64,000 nucleotides of DNA from positions 3,212 through 67,211 of the forward strand of contig JBARZY010000125.1 of the NCBI GenBank assembly GCA_049650345.1. The letters run 5' to 3'. Shown here piece by piece: positions 45,399 through 54,899 of this stretch (position 1 is its first letter; every line of letters starts with the position of its first letter). The notes under the pieces were generated by a model, which saw nothing but the letters and a program-made list of their open reading frames with translations, was not told the origin of the DNA and did not search any database. The position numbers were made by a program, and so were the translations under genes. The DNA is from Glaciecola sp049650345 (GTDB taxonomy: Bacteria > Pseudomonadota > Gammaproteobacteria > Enterobacterales > Alteromonadaceae).

Positions 45399-46412
45399 AT
45401 GAGCAAAACTAAACTGATTGATGTAGCAAATAAAGCTGGGGTATCAAAAAGCACCGCGTCACAATTTTTGAATGGCCGTTTTGATTATATGTCAGCAAAA
45501 ACTAAAGCCCGTATTCAAGAGGCAATTGACGAGCTTCAATATGTGCCAAACTCAATTGCGCGCAGCTTAAAAACAGATAAAACTAAAACACTAGGTGTGA
45601 TTGTACGAGATATTACCGGCGACTACACCAGCCAAGCTATTAGAGGCATGGATGATTACTGCAAGCAAAATGGTTACAACTTAATTATTTATAACACCGA
45701 TTTTGATCCCGCAAGTGAGCGTAAAGCGATTGCTTCATTGCGTAATTTGCGCGTTGACGGCTTGATTATAGCGTCATCCGGCGCAAACAATGCCTTAGTT
45801 GCCGAACTTTCAAGTAAAATAATGCCGGTGGTGCAGTTTCAGTTAGAGCATGACAAACTTGATAAAGACATTATTGTGTCTGATTATCGTCAGGCCGCTT
45901 TTGATGCCACGCAATATTTAATTAGCTTAGGTCACAGGCGCATTGCATTTGTTACTCAGCGTTATAAAGAGGTGCATTCTAGGTTAGAACGTTATCTTGG
46001 CTATACCGAGGCATTGGCAGAGCATGGTATTAGCATTGATGACAGTTTGGTGCAGTATTGGGATAGGGAAAACGGATTGGAGGTTTCTGCAGAGCACATG
46101 CTATCGATTGAAAATCCGCCTACCGCTTTTTTTACTCAGCATTTGGCCATTACGGTAGCACTAATGCGCTCAATGCAAGTGCACAAGGTAAGTATGCCAG
46201 AAGATGTATCGTTAATTAGTTTTGATGAAATCCCCATGGCCGAATTTTTCAAAGTGCCCATTACTGTGGTGCAGCAAAACCCCTACGAGATTGGTATGCA
46301 AGCAGCCAAAAGCATGATAAATAAGATTATCAACCCAGATGCCCAATTAGCAAAAGTAATGGTGCCATGTTGTTTAGTTAAACGAGACTCTTGCAGCATA
46401 CTAAAGTCGTAA
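45399..46412 (+). CDS. LacI-family transcriptional regulator
   Basis: 337 residues. The N-terminal LacI HTH (LIDVANKAGVSKSTASQFLNGRF) and hinge helix (NSIARSLKTDKT) are followed by the periplasmic-binding-like effector domain (about 65-330: GVIVRDITGDY, SLGHRRIAFVTQ, ISFDEIPMAEFFKVPITVVQQ). It should bind a sugar or sugar derivative and control a carbohydrate operon; the sequence is like the KdgR/GntR branch of LacI. The ATG is 119 bases from the divergent orphan remnant. Its former target operon may be missing or elsewhere. Confidence 0.9.
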   Translation: MSKTKLIDVANKAGVSKSTASQFLNGRFDYMSAKTKARIQEAIDELQYVPNSIARSLKTDKTKTLGVIVRDITGDYTSQAIRGMDDYCKQNGYNLIIYNTDFDPASERKAIASLRNLRVDGLIIASSGANNALVAELSSKIMPVVQFQLEHDKLDKDIIVSDYRQAAFDATQYLISLGHRRIAFVTQRYKEVHSRLERYLGYTEALAEHGISIDDSLVQYWDRENGLEVSAEHMLSIENPPTAFFTQHLAITVALMRSMQVHKVSMPEDVSLISFDEIPMAEFFKVPITVVQQNPYEIGMQAAKSMINKIINPDAQLAKVMVPCCLVKRDSCSILKS

Positions 46413-46559
46413 TACTTTCCTCTAAAATTAGCATAAGCTAGCACTGAGCGTTATTGAGTTAATGCTTGGTGTCACTTGCTTGCATCGTTTATACTGATCG
46501 GTACATTATGTACATAAGGCGTAGCACTTATCCATTTCAAATACCTCATTTCAACCCTG

Positions 46560-47414
46560 TTGGCACTCATCGCATTTGCGGGTAATTCGGTGTTATGCCG
46601 TTTAGCGCTTGGCAATGCGACTATTGACGCAACCAGCTTCACTATAGTGAGGTTGGTCTCTGGCGCCCTCACCTTGCTAGCAATTATTGCTTTTATGCAA
46701 TTAAGGCACAGTAAGGCTAATCGACAAACACTGGCTTTTTCAAGTGCGCGGGTGCTTCAAGCAACTATGTTGTTTATTTATGCAGGCGCATTTTCATATG
46801 CCTATATTGTGCTAGATACGGGTGTTGGTGCCTTGATTTTGTTTTCAACGGTGCAGTTGTCAATGATTACTATGAGTATTGTCAAACGTGAACACTTAGG
46901 CGCACTGCAATGGCTCGGTTTATTGTTGGCTTTTACCGGCTTTGTGTATTTGATGAGTGACCAATACCGCTTAGCTGAGCAAACCGTTTCGGTGTGGGGC
47001 TCGCTTATTATGATTATTGCCGGCTTGGCGTGGGCTGCTTATACCTTGCTGGGTAAGGGCTCGAAACAACCCTTGATAGACACCGGCCTTAACTTTGTTA
47101 TAGCCGTGCCCATGTGTGTGTTACTGCTGGCTGCCTACTATTTTGAGCCGGTCAACATAAGCAATTATGGTTTGCTACTCGCCATACTATCTGGTGCCGT
47201 TACTTCGGGTATTGGCTATGCCATTTGGTATTACGCTTTGGAAGGGTTAACGGCTATACAAGCCGGCGTTGTGCAATTGTTGGTGCCAGTCATTGCCGCG
47301 CTAGGCGGTCTGATTTGGGTGGGCGAGGCCATGTCAGGCGCGTTAATATTATCGCAAATCGTTATTTTAGGTGGCATTGCACTAGTGATGTTCACTAAAC
47401 CTGCTGCAAATTAG
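46560..47414 (+). CDS. EamA/DMT-family transporter
   Basis: 284 residues with about ten membrane helices in two EamA repeats (FAGNSVLCRLALG near the start; GVVQLLVPVIAALGGLIWVGEAMSGA near the end). The DMT superfamily exports metabolites such as amino acids. The start is uncertain: no ATG is in frame between the upstream stop and this TTG, and homologues usually have several more residues before AFAGNS, so translation may begin at a rare codon upstream. It is followed by a second EamA gene. Confidence 0.8.
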   Translation: MALIAFAGNSVLCRLALGNATIDATSFTIVRLVSGALTLLAIIAFMQLRHSKANRQTLAFSSARVLQATMLFIYAGAFSYAYIVLDTGVGALILFSTVQLSMITMSIVKREHLGALQWLGLLLAFTGFVYLMSDQYRLAEQTVSVWGSLIMIIAGLAWAAYTLLGKGSKQPLIDTGLNFVIAVPMCVLLLAAYYFEPVNISNYGLLLAILSGAVTSGIGYAIWYYALEGLTAIQAGVVQLLVPVIAALGGLIWVGEAMSGALILSQIVILGGIALVMFTKPAAN

Positions 47415-47479
47415 TAAATTTGTATCATTGTTTCGCATGCGTTTATCACATGCTCTAGCGCTTCTATTTAAGGTTTTTT

Positions 47480-48355
47480 ATGATTGCTCGGTTACGACCA
47501 TTTTTCCCTATTTTATTCTTATGTTTTTGGAGCGCTGGCTATGCAACCGCAAAAGCCGCTTTAGAATATACGCTGCCTCTTAACTTACTTGCCTACCGTT
47601 TTATTGGCGCATTTTTGCTGCTCACTCCCATTGTATTGTACTTAAAGTTGCGGGTGCCTAATTGGTCGCAAATAAAAGGCTTAGTGCTAACCAGTTTGTT
47701 TTTGCATGTAGGACATTTTGGTAGTATTTATATGGGCTTAAAATTAGGTGCTAGCGCAAGTATAATGGCGTTGTTAGCAGCATCTCAGCCAGTTCTGGTG
47801 ATTATTGCCGCCTCGTTACTCACTCGTAAAGTACCTTCATGGCAGGTATGGATCAGCTTAACTTTGGGCTTAACCGGTGCGGCAATTATATTGGGTGTTG
47901 ATTTAAAAGGTGGTAGTAATTACGTATTAGGTGCCTTGTTGGGTTTTGTTGCTGTAGTCGGCCTATCAATTGGACAGGTTATTGAAAAACAGCGCAAAGC
48001 CGGCGTTCACCCGATTAGCGCTACGTGGATACAATATGGCTTTGCATCCTTAATATCGATTCCGCTAGCTTTACTAGCAGAAGGCCTTACTTATACTATG
48101 AGCCTTACCCTAGTGCTAAGTACGGGTTATCTCATTATTGGTAATTCAATTATTGGCATTATGATGATGCTGAGCATGGTGCGTTCTGGTTCGGTATCGC
48201 AAGTAGCGTCAATTATGTTTATGGTGCCGGCGATAGGCGCCTTAATTGCTTGGCCCGTGGCCGGTGAAGTGCCGCAATTGATAATGCTGCCGGGTTTTGC
48301 ATTAGCCATGATTGGTGCTATTTGGACCAGTCGATTGTCTAATAAGGATAAGTAG
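47480..48355 (+). CDS. EamA/DMT-family transporter
   Basis: 291 residues, about ten helices, two EamA repeats (FLCFWSAGYATAKAAL at the start; GSVSQVASIMFMVPAIGALIAWPVAGE near the end). It is distinct from the gene 65 bases upstream. It is probably an inner-membrane exporter of small metabolites; the substrate is unknown. It ends only four bases from the convergent TetR gene. A weak AAGG precedes its ATG. Confidence 0.85.
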   Translation: MIARLRPFFPILFLCFWSAGYATAKAALEYTLPLNLLAYRFIGAFLLLTPIVLYLKLRVPNWSQIKGLVLTSLFLHVGHFGSIYMGLKLGASASIMALLAASQPVLVIIAASLLTRKVPSWQVWISLTLGLTGAAIILGVDLKGGSNYVLGALLGFVAVVGLSIGQVIEKQRKAGVHPISATWIQYGFASLISIPLALLAEGLTYTMSLTLVLSTGYLIIGNSIIGIMMMLSMVRSGSVSQVASIMFMVPAIGALIAWPVAGEVPQLIMLPGFALAMIGAIWTSRLSNKDK

Positions 48356-48359
48356 TTTA

Positions 48360-49001
48360 CTACACACCAATTAATGCTAGGGTTTTAGTCGCTACTTTTT
48401 CAGCATGTTGCTTCGCATTCTTGTCATTTAAGGCATAGGGTAATTGCAGCATGCTTAACATGTGGAAGTCACTTTTTAATAAGTTAAAAAAATCGTGTGC
48501 AGTTTCCATGGCAGCGTCGTTATTCAGTGCCGAGCTAGGATGTTGCTGCAATAGTTGAGCAACAATTTTAATGCTGTGCAGAGGGCCTGCATCGTAAAAC
48601 AATTGTGCTACATGATTATTGAGTTTCGATTCGCCAATAACTAATTGATACATCGCAATCACATTTTTGTCGGTAAGCAGTTTTATAAAGCGCAGACCAA
48701 TAATGATGAGTATTTCATCTAGCGCTTGGGTACTTACATTAATGCTTGCGTCTTGAATTTGGTATTGCTGGCATTTATCTTCAATAATAGCGGTATACAA
48801 AGCATCTTTACTGGTAAAGTGCGAATACACGGTTTGTTTTGATACACCACTTGCCTTTGCTACCGCTTCCATTGAGGTATTGCTGTAGCCATTACTTAGC
48901 AACAAATCAGCAGCCCCAGATAAAATCTGCTTGCGTTTTTGTTCGCTTTTGGGCCTACCCGGCGACCGCGGTTCGCATACTCTACTCATGGAAATATTCA
49001 T
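48360..49001 (-). CDS. TetR/AcrR-family repressor of the RND efflux operon
   Basis: 213 residues. A basic N-terminal extension (RSPGRPKSEQKR) leads to the TetR HTH (SMEAVAKASGVSKQTVYSHF) and a helical ligand-binding domain. It is divergent from the RND genes; a perfect palindrome in between is the likely operator. The start could be the ATG at 49001 or one four codons inside. By context it represses efflux until a toxic ligand binds. Confidence 0.88.
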   Translation of the reverse strand: MNISMSRVCEPRSPGRPKSEQKRKQILSGAADLLLSNGYSNTSMEAVAKASGVSKQTVYSHFTSKDALYTAIIEDKCQQYQIQDASINVSTQALDEILIIIGLRFIKLLTDKNVIAMYQLVIGESKLNNHVAQLFYDAGPLHSIKIVAQLLQQHPSSALNNDAAMETAHDFFNLLKSDFHMLSMLQLPYALNDKNAKQHAEKVATKTLALIGV

Positions 49002-49087
49002 AACCTTAAAATGATTGACAGATTTATTTAGTCAGCGCCATTAATTTATAGTGTTGTGCTTTGATGATAAAAATTTAACATTAATAG

Positions 49088-49102
49088 ACTAGACAGTCTA
49101 GT
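49088..49102. promoter_or_regulatory. Candidate TetR-family operator
   Basis: ACTAGAC-A-GTCTAGT is an exact 7-1-7 inverted repeat between the TetR gene and the RND operon, 44 bases before the membrane-fusion ATG. It sits where it could block both divergent promoters. Confidence 0.65.
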
Positions 49103-49145
49103 ATATTTATTCTAGCATGCCATACATAATATTTATGTTTATTTT

Positions 49146-50354
49146 ATGGTTAAGAATACTATGCCTTCGACAATGTCAGCCGCACAAAGCCAGACGAAGC
49201 CTACCGCTAGCTTTCGTTTACTAATGGTGTTAAGCGCAGTTTGTTTTGTGCTGCTTGTGGTGCTAATGGTTGCTTCAGGCACCAAACCGGCTAGTGCTAC
49301 TAACAATAAGTCGATGCTACTGACACAGCAAGCCAAAGTGACTGCGGCCAACATTGAGTTGCAAGCATCATTTGTAAAGCCCCGTATTGTTTTTGGCCAA
49401 ATTGAGTCAGCCCAACAATCAAACTTAGGCTTTGAGCTTAGCGGTAGTTTACAACGCGTGGTGGTAAAAGAGGGCGCATTGGTTAAGCAAAACGATTTAC
49501 TCGCCACACTTGATACTGCGCGTTTAAATGCCCAGCAAAATGAACTACTGAGTGCCTTGAACCGCAGTAAAGCTAACGCCAAATTAGCCGCATTATCTGC
49601 AAAGCGTATAAAACAGCTAGTAGCCAACCAGCTAGAACCACAACAACAATTTGATGAAGCACAAGCGCAACTAGATGTTGCAAATGCGGCGGTTGCAGAA
49701 GTTGAAGCTCGCTTAGCCAGTGTTGAGGTTGAGCTCAATAAATCACGATTACTGGCGCCATTTGATGGGCAAATAGTGGCACAACATATTGATGAGGGCA
49801 CCGTACTAAGTGCAGGCCAACCAATATTTTCTCTATTACAAAGCAGTGGCTTAGAAGCACGTTTTGGTTTACCTGAACAAACTGCTTTTGGTGTTAACCT
49901 TGGGCAAGTTTTCACTATATCGGTAGGCAATTTGTCGCTGAGTGCAAAGGTAACTTCAATCGCTCAACAACGCAGTCAAGCTACGCGCACTATTGAAGCA
50001 CTTCTGAGTGTGGATACTAAAGGCTTAACACCAATGCAAAAACGCATGTTGGTGAGTGGTGATTTGGTGTCATTACAGGTAGACATCCCGGTGACTAAAC
50101 AAGGTGCATGGGTGCCCAATAGTGCCTTGGCGAGTGGTGTGCGAGGCATGTGGACCTTGTATGTGATCAATGCTAGCAACGTTATTGAGACCCGTATTGT
50201 GTCGATAGAATATAAAGACGAGCAGCGAGCATTTATTAGCGGTGCAATTGAACAAGGCGATACCTTTGTAGTGAGCGGCGTTCATCGTTTAACGCCACAT
50301 CAGCAAGTTGAAAATATAGAAGTAGTCAATATGAGTGCTTCATATGAGCAGTAG
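49146..50354 (+). CDS. RND efflux periplasmic adaptor (membrane fusion protein)
   Basis: 402 residues. An N-terminal hydrophobic helix (about 22-48) anchors it; there is no lipobox. A HlyD-like lipoyl half-motif (GSLQRVVVKEGALVKQNDLLATLDT) is followed by a coiled-coil hairpin (about 120-190) and the second half (LLAPFDGQIVAQHIDEGTVL), then beta-barrel and membrane-proximal domains. It links the RND pump to an outer-membrane channel; no TolC gene is nearby. Its stop overlaps the next gene's start by 11 bases. Confidence 0.9.
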   Translation: MVKNTMPSTMSAAQSQTKPTASFRLLMVLSAVCFVLLVVLMVASGTKPASATNNKSMLLTQQAKVTAANIELQASFVKPRIVFGQIESAQQSNLGFELSGSLQRVVVKEGALVKQNDLLATLDTARLNAQQNELLSALNRSKANAKLAALSAKRIKQLVANQLEPQQQFDEAQAQLDVANAAVAEVEARLASVEVELNKSRLLAPFDGQIVAQHIDEGTVLSAGQPIFSLLQSSGLEARFGLPEQTAFGVNLGQVFTISVGNLSLSAKVTSIAQQRSQATRTIEALLSVDTKGLTPMQKRMLVSGDLVSLQVDIPVTKQGAWVPNSALASGVRGMWTLYVINASNVIETRIVSIEYKDEQRAFISGAIEQGDTFVVSGVHRLTPHQQVENIEVVNMSASYEQ

Positions 50355-53300
50355 TCACACAAATACAGGCACTGAAAGCAAGCCTTGGTACACCGCATTT
50401 TTTAGGAATGGACATCTTCTCGCGCTCAGTGTGGTAATTATACTGGTAGCGGGGATATCTGCTATTACGGGCATGCCGCGTTTAGAAGATCCACGAATAG
50501 ATTTACGAAATGTATTAGTGCTTACTAGCTACCCCGGTGCTTCTGCAGAAAGAGTTGAGGCCTTGGTTAGCGATGTATTAGAAGACGAGCTTAGACAGTT
50601 ATTTGAAGTAAAAGAAATAAAATCAACGTCAACCGCTGGGTTTTCCACTTTGTTTGTTGAATTGCAAAATGATATCGACAATAGTTCTAATCAGCAGGTA
50701 TTTTCAAAAATACGAGACGCTATTAACGACGCTGCAACACGTTTTCCTGAGGGAGCTAACCCGCCCATATTAGAGGACAAGCGAGGAGCTACAGCCTTTA
50801 CTGCTGTACTGTCAGTGAGTGCTAACTATCCTGACACCACTACTTTTGCCCAAACGGGGCGCATGGCTACTGAGCTTGCAGACCGCTTACGTAATGTCAA
50901 CGGTACCGAAATAGTCCGTATTTATGGTGAACCCACTGAAGAGATTACCGTTACTATTAATCCCCAGCAGCTCGCGGTAAGCGGTTTAACCTTAAACGAA
51001 GTAAGTCAACGCATTGCCTTGGCCGATGCTAAGCTCCCTGCAGGTGTGCTCGTTACCGCAGACAAAGATATTCGAGTACAGGTGTCTGAGCCCTTAGGCA
51101 GTGTGGATACTTTAGCGCAAGTTCCCATTCAAACCAATGCGGGGGCTTATTTGCGTCTGCAAGACATAGCTACTATTAGCAAAGATATTCGTTTGCCGGT
51201 ATCAGAAATAGCCTTGTTAAATGGTCAGCAAACCATTTTTGTCGCGGCAAGGATGCAAACAACGGTAAGAGTCGATAAATGGACGGAAGCCTTAGTAAGC
51301 AAAGTAAATCAGTTTAATGACGTTTTTGGTGACTCATTTACCGCTGAATTAATATTTGAACAGAACAAATACACCGAACAGCGCTTAAGCGAATTGACTA
51401 TGGATTTGGTTATGGGCTCGTTAGTGGTTGTGCTGGTTGTGTTGTTTTTTATGGGTATCAAAGCGTCATTGATTGTTGGGCTAGCCTTGCCATTATGTGC
51501 TGCTTTTGCCATTTTTAGTTTGAACTTCTTTAATCAACAAATTCATCAAATGTCTATTTTTGGCATCATCATTGCCATTGGTTTGTTAATTGATAACGCT
51601 ATTGTTGTGACCGACGAAATACGACTCAACTTACAAAATTTATCATTGACGCGTTTAGGTGTGCTGAAAAAAAGTATCCGTCACTTATTCTCTCCGTTAC
51701 TGGCGTCAACGTTGACCACTATTTTAGGCTTCATGCCCATATTTTTGCTTAACGGTAATATTGGCGATTTTATAGGCTCTATTGCTATTAGCGTGGTTAT
51801 GGCATTAGTGGGGTCTTTGGCAATTTCGTTAACTATTATTGCTGCGTTAGCGGCACGTTACTTACCGCGCGAGGCAATGTTAAATGCACCTTGGTATCGA
51901 CGAGGTTACCAATTGCCGAGTGTGTCCCTAGCATTTCGTCAATTAATCGGTAAAGCAATTAAGCGGCCGGTGATAGTGTTAAGTACAGTAGTGCTTGTGT
52001 GTATTAGTGGTTTTGTACTAGCCCAGCAACTTGCCAATGTGTTTTTCCCTGGCGCTGACCGCGATCAATTTGAAATATATATGTTATTGCCCGATGGCAG
52101 CAGTATCAATCGTACGCACAGTATGGCATTGCATGCCAATGAGAGCATTCAAGCAAAAGACGGCGTTGAGCAAATTACGTGGATGATAGGTGCTTCTACG
52201 CCTTCTATTTACTATAACCAAGTGCAAACAAGAGACAACGCGCCTCATTTTGCCAACGCCGTGGTTACCGCAAGTTCTGTGACTCAAGCCGACCGCTTAA
52301 TTGTGGCCTTGCAATACGAGTTGCAAGACGCATTTCCACAGGCGCAAGTAATTGTACGTAAGTTCGGACAAGGACCACCCATAGCTGCGCCCATTGAGGT
52401 TCAAGTTTTTGGTCCTGATTTGCAAGTGCTTGATACCATTGGCCAGCAAGTCAGAAGTGCCATGACACATATTCCCGGTATTACGAATTCTTTGGTGAGT
52501 ATCAGCACCGGTGAGCCTGAACTAGTATATGAGTTAAGTGAAAACCAGTCGTATTTAGCACAGCTTTCGTTGTCGCAAATAGCGCAACAATTACAAGTGG
52601 CGCTTTCAGGAACAACAGGCGGATCAATTTTAGAAGGTACCGAAGAGCTAGATATTAGAGTACGCGTCAGTAATGAGCAACGCAGTAATATTGCACAGCT
52701 CGATGCATTACCTTTGATGGGGGGCGCTGGGCTGGAACGCGACTTAGTTGGTGTGGCTGCGCTTGGAGAATTAGTGGTTCGGCCAAGTATTAGCAGTATT
52801 ACTCGGGTAGATGGTGAACGCGTAAACAAAATTCAAGCGTATTTACTGCCGGGCGTGGCAGCAGTATCGGCAAGTCAACAATTGCGAGCACGTTTGCTAG
52901 AAGATATTCATTTACCCCAGGGGTATCGTTTTAAAATAGCCGGTGACGCAGACGAACAAGGCAAAGCCCTAGGACAACTCGCTACGTACTTACCGGTGTT
53001 ATTGGTATTAATGATAACATCACTCATTTTAAGCTTTTCGAGTGTACGTTTTGCTGCGGTAATAGGCATGGTGGCAGTACTTTCTGTTGGCTTGGGTTTT
53101 CTAAGTTTATGGTTGTCGGGCTTACCAATAGGCTTTAATCCCTTATTGGGTAGTGCCGGTTTAATCGGTGTAGCCATTAACGGCTCTATTGTGGTGATTG
53201 CTGCTATAGCGGCTAATCCAATTGCCATGCAAGGTGACACCAAAGAAATTGTAGCCGAAACCATGAGTTGTTCACGACATATATTATCGACAACATTTAC

Positions 53301-53484
53301 CACAGTAGGCGGTCTTATCCCTTTACTGTTGTTTTCAGAAGGGACGTTTTGGCCGCCTTTAGCAGTAGTGCTTGCCGGTGGTGTTGGCTTTTCTGTTATT
53401 TTATCTTTATTATTTACCCCAGTAATCGTAGCGGGCTTGTGCCGCTTACGCGCAAAACAACAAGGTACTTTGCAGCAAACATGA
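50344..53484 (+). CDS. RND efflux transporter permease
   Basis: 1046 residues from the ATG at 50344, which overlaps the adaptor gene; an upstream TTG adds three codons. Twelve membrane helices and two large periplasmic loops follow the AcrB/HAE plan. In helix 4 the motif is LLIDNAIVV, so the pair equivalent to AcrB Asp407-Asp408 is Asp-Asn; one acidic proton-relay residue remains, as in several RND branches. PGADRDQFEIYMLLPDG and VAINGSIVVIAAI are family regions. It is driven by the proton gradient to export drugs or other toxic compounds; the substrate is unknown. Confidence 0.92.
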   Translation: MSSSHTNTGTESKPWYTAFFRNGHLLALSVVIILVAGISAITGMPRLEDPRIDLRNVLVLTSYPGASAERVEALVSDVLEDELRQLFEVKEIKSTSTAGFSTLFVELQNDIDNSSNQQVFSKIRDAINDAATRFPEGANPPILEDKRGATAFTAVLSVSANYPDTTTFAQTGRMATELADRLRNVNGTEIVRIYGEPTEEITVTINPQQLAVSGLTLNEVSQRIALADAKLPAGVLVTADKDIRVQVSEPLGSVDTLAQVPIQTNAGAYLRLQDIATISKDIRLPVSEIALLNGQQTIFVAARMQTTVRVDKWTEALVSKVNQFNDVFGDSFTAELIFEQNKYTEQRLSELTMDLVMGSLVVVLVVLFFMGIKASLIVGLALPLCAAFAIFSLNFFNQQIHQMSIFGIIIAIGLLIDNAIVVTDEIRLNLQNLSLTRLGVLKKSIRHLFSPLLASTLTTILGFMPIFLLNGNIGDFIGSIAISVVMALVGSLAISLTIIAALAARYLPREAMLNAPWYRRGYQLPSVSLAFRQLIGKAIKRPVIVLSTVVLVCISGFVLAQQLANVFFPGADRDQFEIYMLLPDGSSINRTHSMALHANESIQAKDGVEQITWMIGASTPSIYYNQVQTRDNAPHFANAVVTASSVTQADRLIVALQYELQDAFPQAQVIVRKFGQGPPIAAPIEVQVFGPDLQVLDTIGQQVRSAMTHIPGITNSLVSISTGEPELVYELSENQSYLAQLSLSQIAQQLQVALSGTTGGSILEGTEELDIRVRVSNEQRSNIAQLDALPLMGGAGLERDLVGVAALGELVVRPSISSITRVDGERVNKIQAYLLPGVAAVSASQQLRARLLEDIHLPQGYRFKIAGDADEQGKALGQLATYLPVLLVLMITSLILSFSSVRFAAVIGMVAVLSVGLGFLSLWLSGLPIGFNPLLGSAGLIGVAINGSIVVIAAIAANPIAMQGDTKEIVAETMSCSRHILSTTFTTVGGLIPLLLFSEGTFWPPLAVVLAGGVGFSVILSLLFTPVIVAGLCRLRAKQQGTLQQT

Positions 53485-53594
53485 ACAAATTGCGTAAATG
53501 GTGGCATACAAAATGTGCTTTTTGCCTCAAAGCTAGGTATATCATTATATGGGGCGCAATAATGATGGTATTTTATTTTTATGTCTGGCAATAA
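53481..53594 (+). CDS. Putative 37-residue membrane protein at the end of the RND operon
   Basis: Reads MNKLRKWWHTKC, then AFCLKARYIIIWG, then AIMMVFYFYVWQ. The basic N-terminus with two Cys (KC-AFC) and one hydrophobic helix (about 20-36) resemble a small inner-membrane protein. Its ATG overlaps the RND stop (ATGA), and its end overlaps the next gene's start by 14 bases. This continuous coupling is the main argument that it is real. Function is unknown. It could also be a chance ORF that merely bridges the two genes. Confidence 0.55.
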   Translation: MNKLRKWWHTKCAFCLKARYIIIWGAIMMVFYFYVWQ

Positions 53595-54282
53595 CGAACA
53601 AGCAGTAGAGAGTATTTTTATACGCAGCAGTGCGGCAACAAATGGCATAACGACTTTACTGATTGGTGCAATTGTGGCGCTTGTTGGCACGCTTATTATC
53701 GCGTTATTACCGCAGCTATTTTTCTTAGTCGGTATCCTCTTTTTAAGCGGTAGCATTATCGCGTTTGTTATGGGGTTTTATAAGCTTCGCGAACCCAAAT
53801 ACAGTGTTGAAATCAACAAACAAGCCATTATTTATTATCATCGTAAAGGCCAATGGCAAATTCCTTGGTCTAACGTACAGCGTATTGATGTGCCACGAGT
53901 ACACAAAGGGTTAGAGCATGTTGATTTGGAAATGATCGGCATAAGATTGCGCCAACCTGAACAAATTCTCAATAGTATTTCTCCACGTTTAATCACCCAC
54001 CTATTAATGGAGCAGCGTCCGCTAATTGCGCAATTTATTATGAGTAACTGCGATTCAGGCCAGTGCTACGGCGATGATATTATTGACGACACCAAATACA
54101 AATGTGAAGACGGCAGCATGATGACCGGCGTGAGTGCTATGTTTGCTAACAGGATGCGCAAGTTACAACAAGGGCTTGGGTATGACGTATTTGTATCAAG
54201 TAATGATGTTGACCGCAGTGCCCACGATTTTGTAAGTCTATTACGAGAGTGTCAGGAGACAATCACCCGTCAACCCCATTAG
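53581..54282 (+). CDS. DUF2982 family membrane protein
   Basis: 233 residues. Two N-terminal membrane helices (about 22-44 and 46-65), then a cytoplasmic beta-rich part resembling a PH-like fold (KYSVEINKQAIIYYHRKGQWQIPWSNVQRIDVP) and a tail with two Cys (NCDSGQCYGDD). It matches the uncharacterised DUF2982 family of Alteromonadales and Vibrionales. It overlaps the preceding small ORF, so it probably belongs to the efflux operon transcript; a role in efflux is not established. Confidence 0.82.
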   Translation: MSGNNEQAVESIFIRSSAATNGITTLLIGAIVALVGTLIIALLPQLFFLVGILFLSGSIIAFVMGFYKLREPKYSVEINKQAIIYYHRKGQWQIPWSNVQRIDVPRVHKGLEHVDLEMIGIRLRQPEQILNSISPRLITHLLMEQRPLIAQFIMSNCDSGQCYGDDIIDDTKYKCEDGSMMTGVSAMFANRMRKLQQGLGYDVFVSSNDVDRSAHDFVSLLRECQETITRQPH

Positions 54283-54899
54283 TTAGTTCGTGATATTTTA
54301 AGTGACCCTTATAAATATGCTGGTCGATTAACCAATCAATCTGTTATTTTCTCTTATACCTTTACCACACAAATACTTTTATATTCACAGGCAATCCTCG
54401 GCCTCTTTTTAACTAAAACTATTCTATTTATGTTAACCGCGACTAATGTCTCATATTGAAAATTGGTTAACCAAAAGTGTGCGCCAACTTGGTTTTTGGC
54501 ATGTTGTAAAGATGTAAATGACAAACTGGTCTTACCAAAAAAGGCAAAAAACATCTCTCCAGCCCCATCTCTTCAAACATATTGCAACTTGTGCTTTACC
54601 ACTCGGCAACAAAAGAGAGTGTATGATATTAACATATATATCAACAACTTGATGGTAAATCGGTTTAGTCATAGCATTTGGTAACAGAGCTAAATGTTAT
54701 TAGTATGTTATTTTGGCACACCAAAAGGTTGACCTTTTGCACTTGTTTATGTAACTATGAATGCAATTCTTTGTATCTAATTAGATAATGATTTGTTAAG
54801 AATTGGTTTAACAAATGCGAGACGCACACTGCTCCACTACAAACAGCGTCAACATTTGAATTAGCAGGACTTATAAACATACACACACAGGAAGATTTT
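54283..54899. other. Long intergenic region before the TonB-dependent receptor
   Basis: This 617-base AT-rich region has no gene I can support; short ORFs in it (for example 54463-54684) lack homology and ribosome-binding sites. It contains the 8-2-8 palindrome at 54722-54739 and, close to the receptor, AGGAAG before the ATG. It likely carries the receptor's promoter and a long 5' leader. Confidence 0.5.
54722..54739. promoter_or_regulatory. Perfect palindrome before the TonB-dependent receptor
   Basis: CAAAAGGT-TG-ACCTTTTG is an exact 8-2-8 inverted repeat 160 bases upstream of the receptor ATG. It has the form of an operator for a dimeric regulator. The regulator is unknown; I could not match it to Fur or to the local LacI protein. 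Confidence 0.45.

Noticed and set aside
50344..53484. Loss of function of the RND pump because AcrB Asp408 is Asn here
   Set aside because: Several functional RND branches have a single acidic residue at this pair; the rest of the protein is intact.
52908..53756. 282-codon minus-strand ORF opposite the RND permease and DUF2982 genes
   Set aside because: It crosses two well-supported genes and has no protein-family features.
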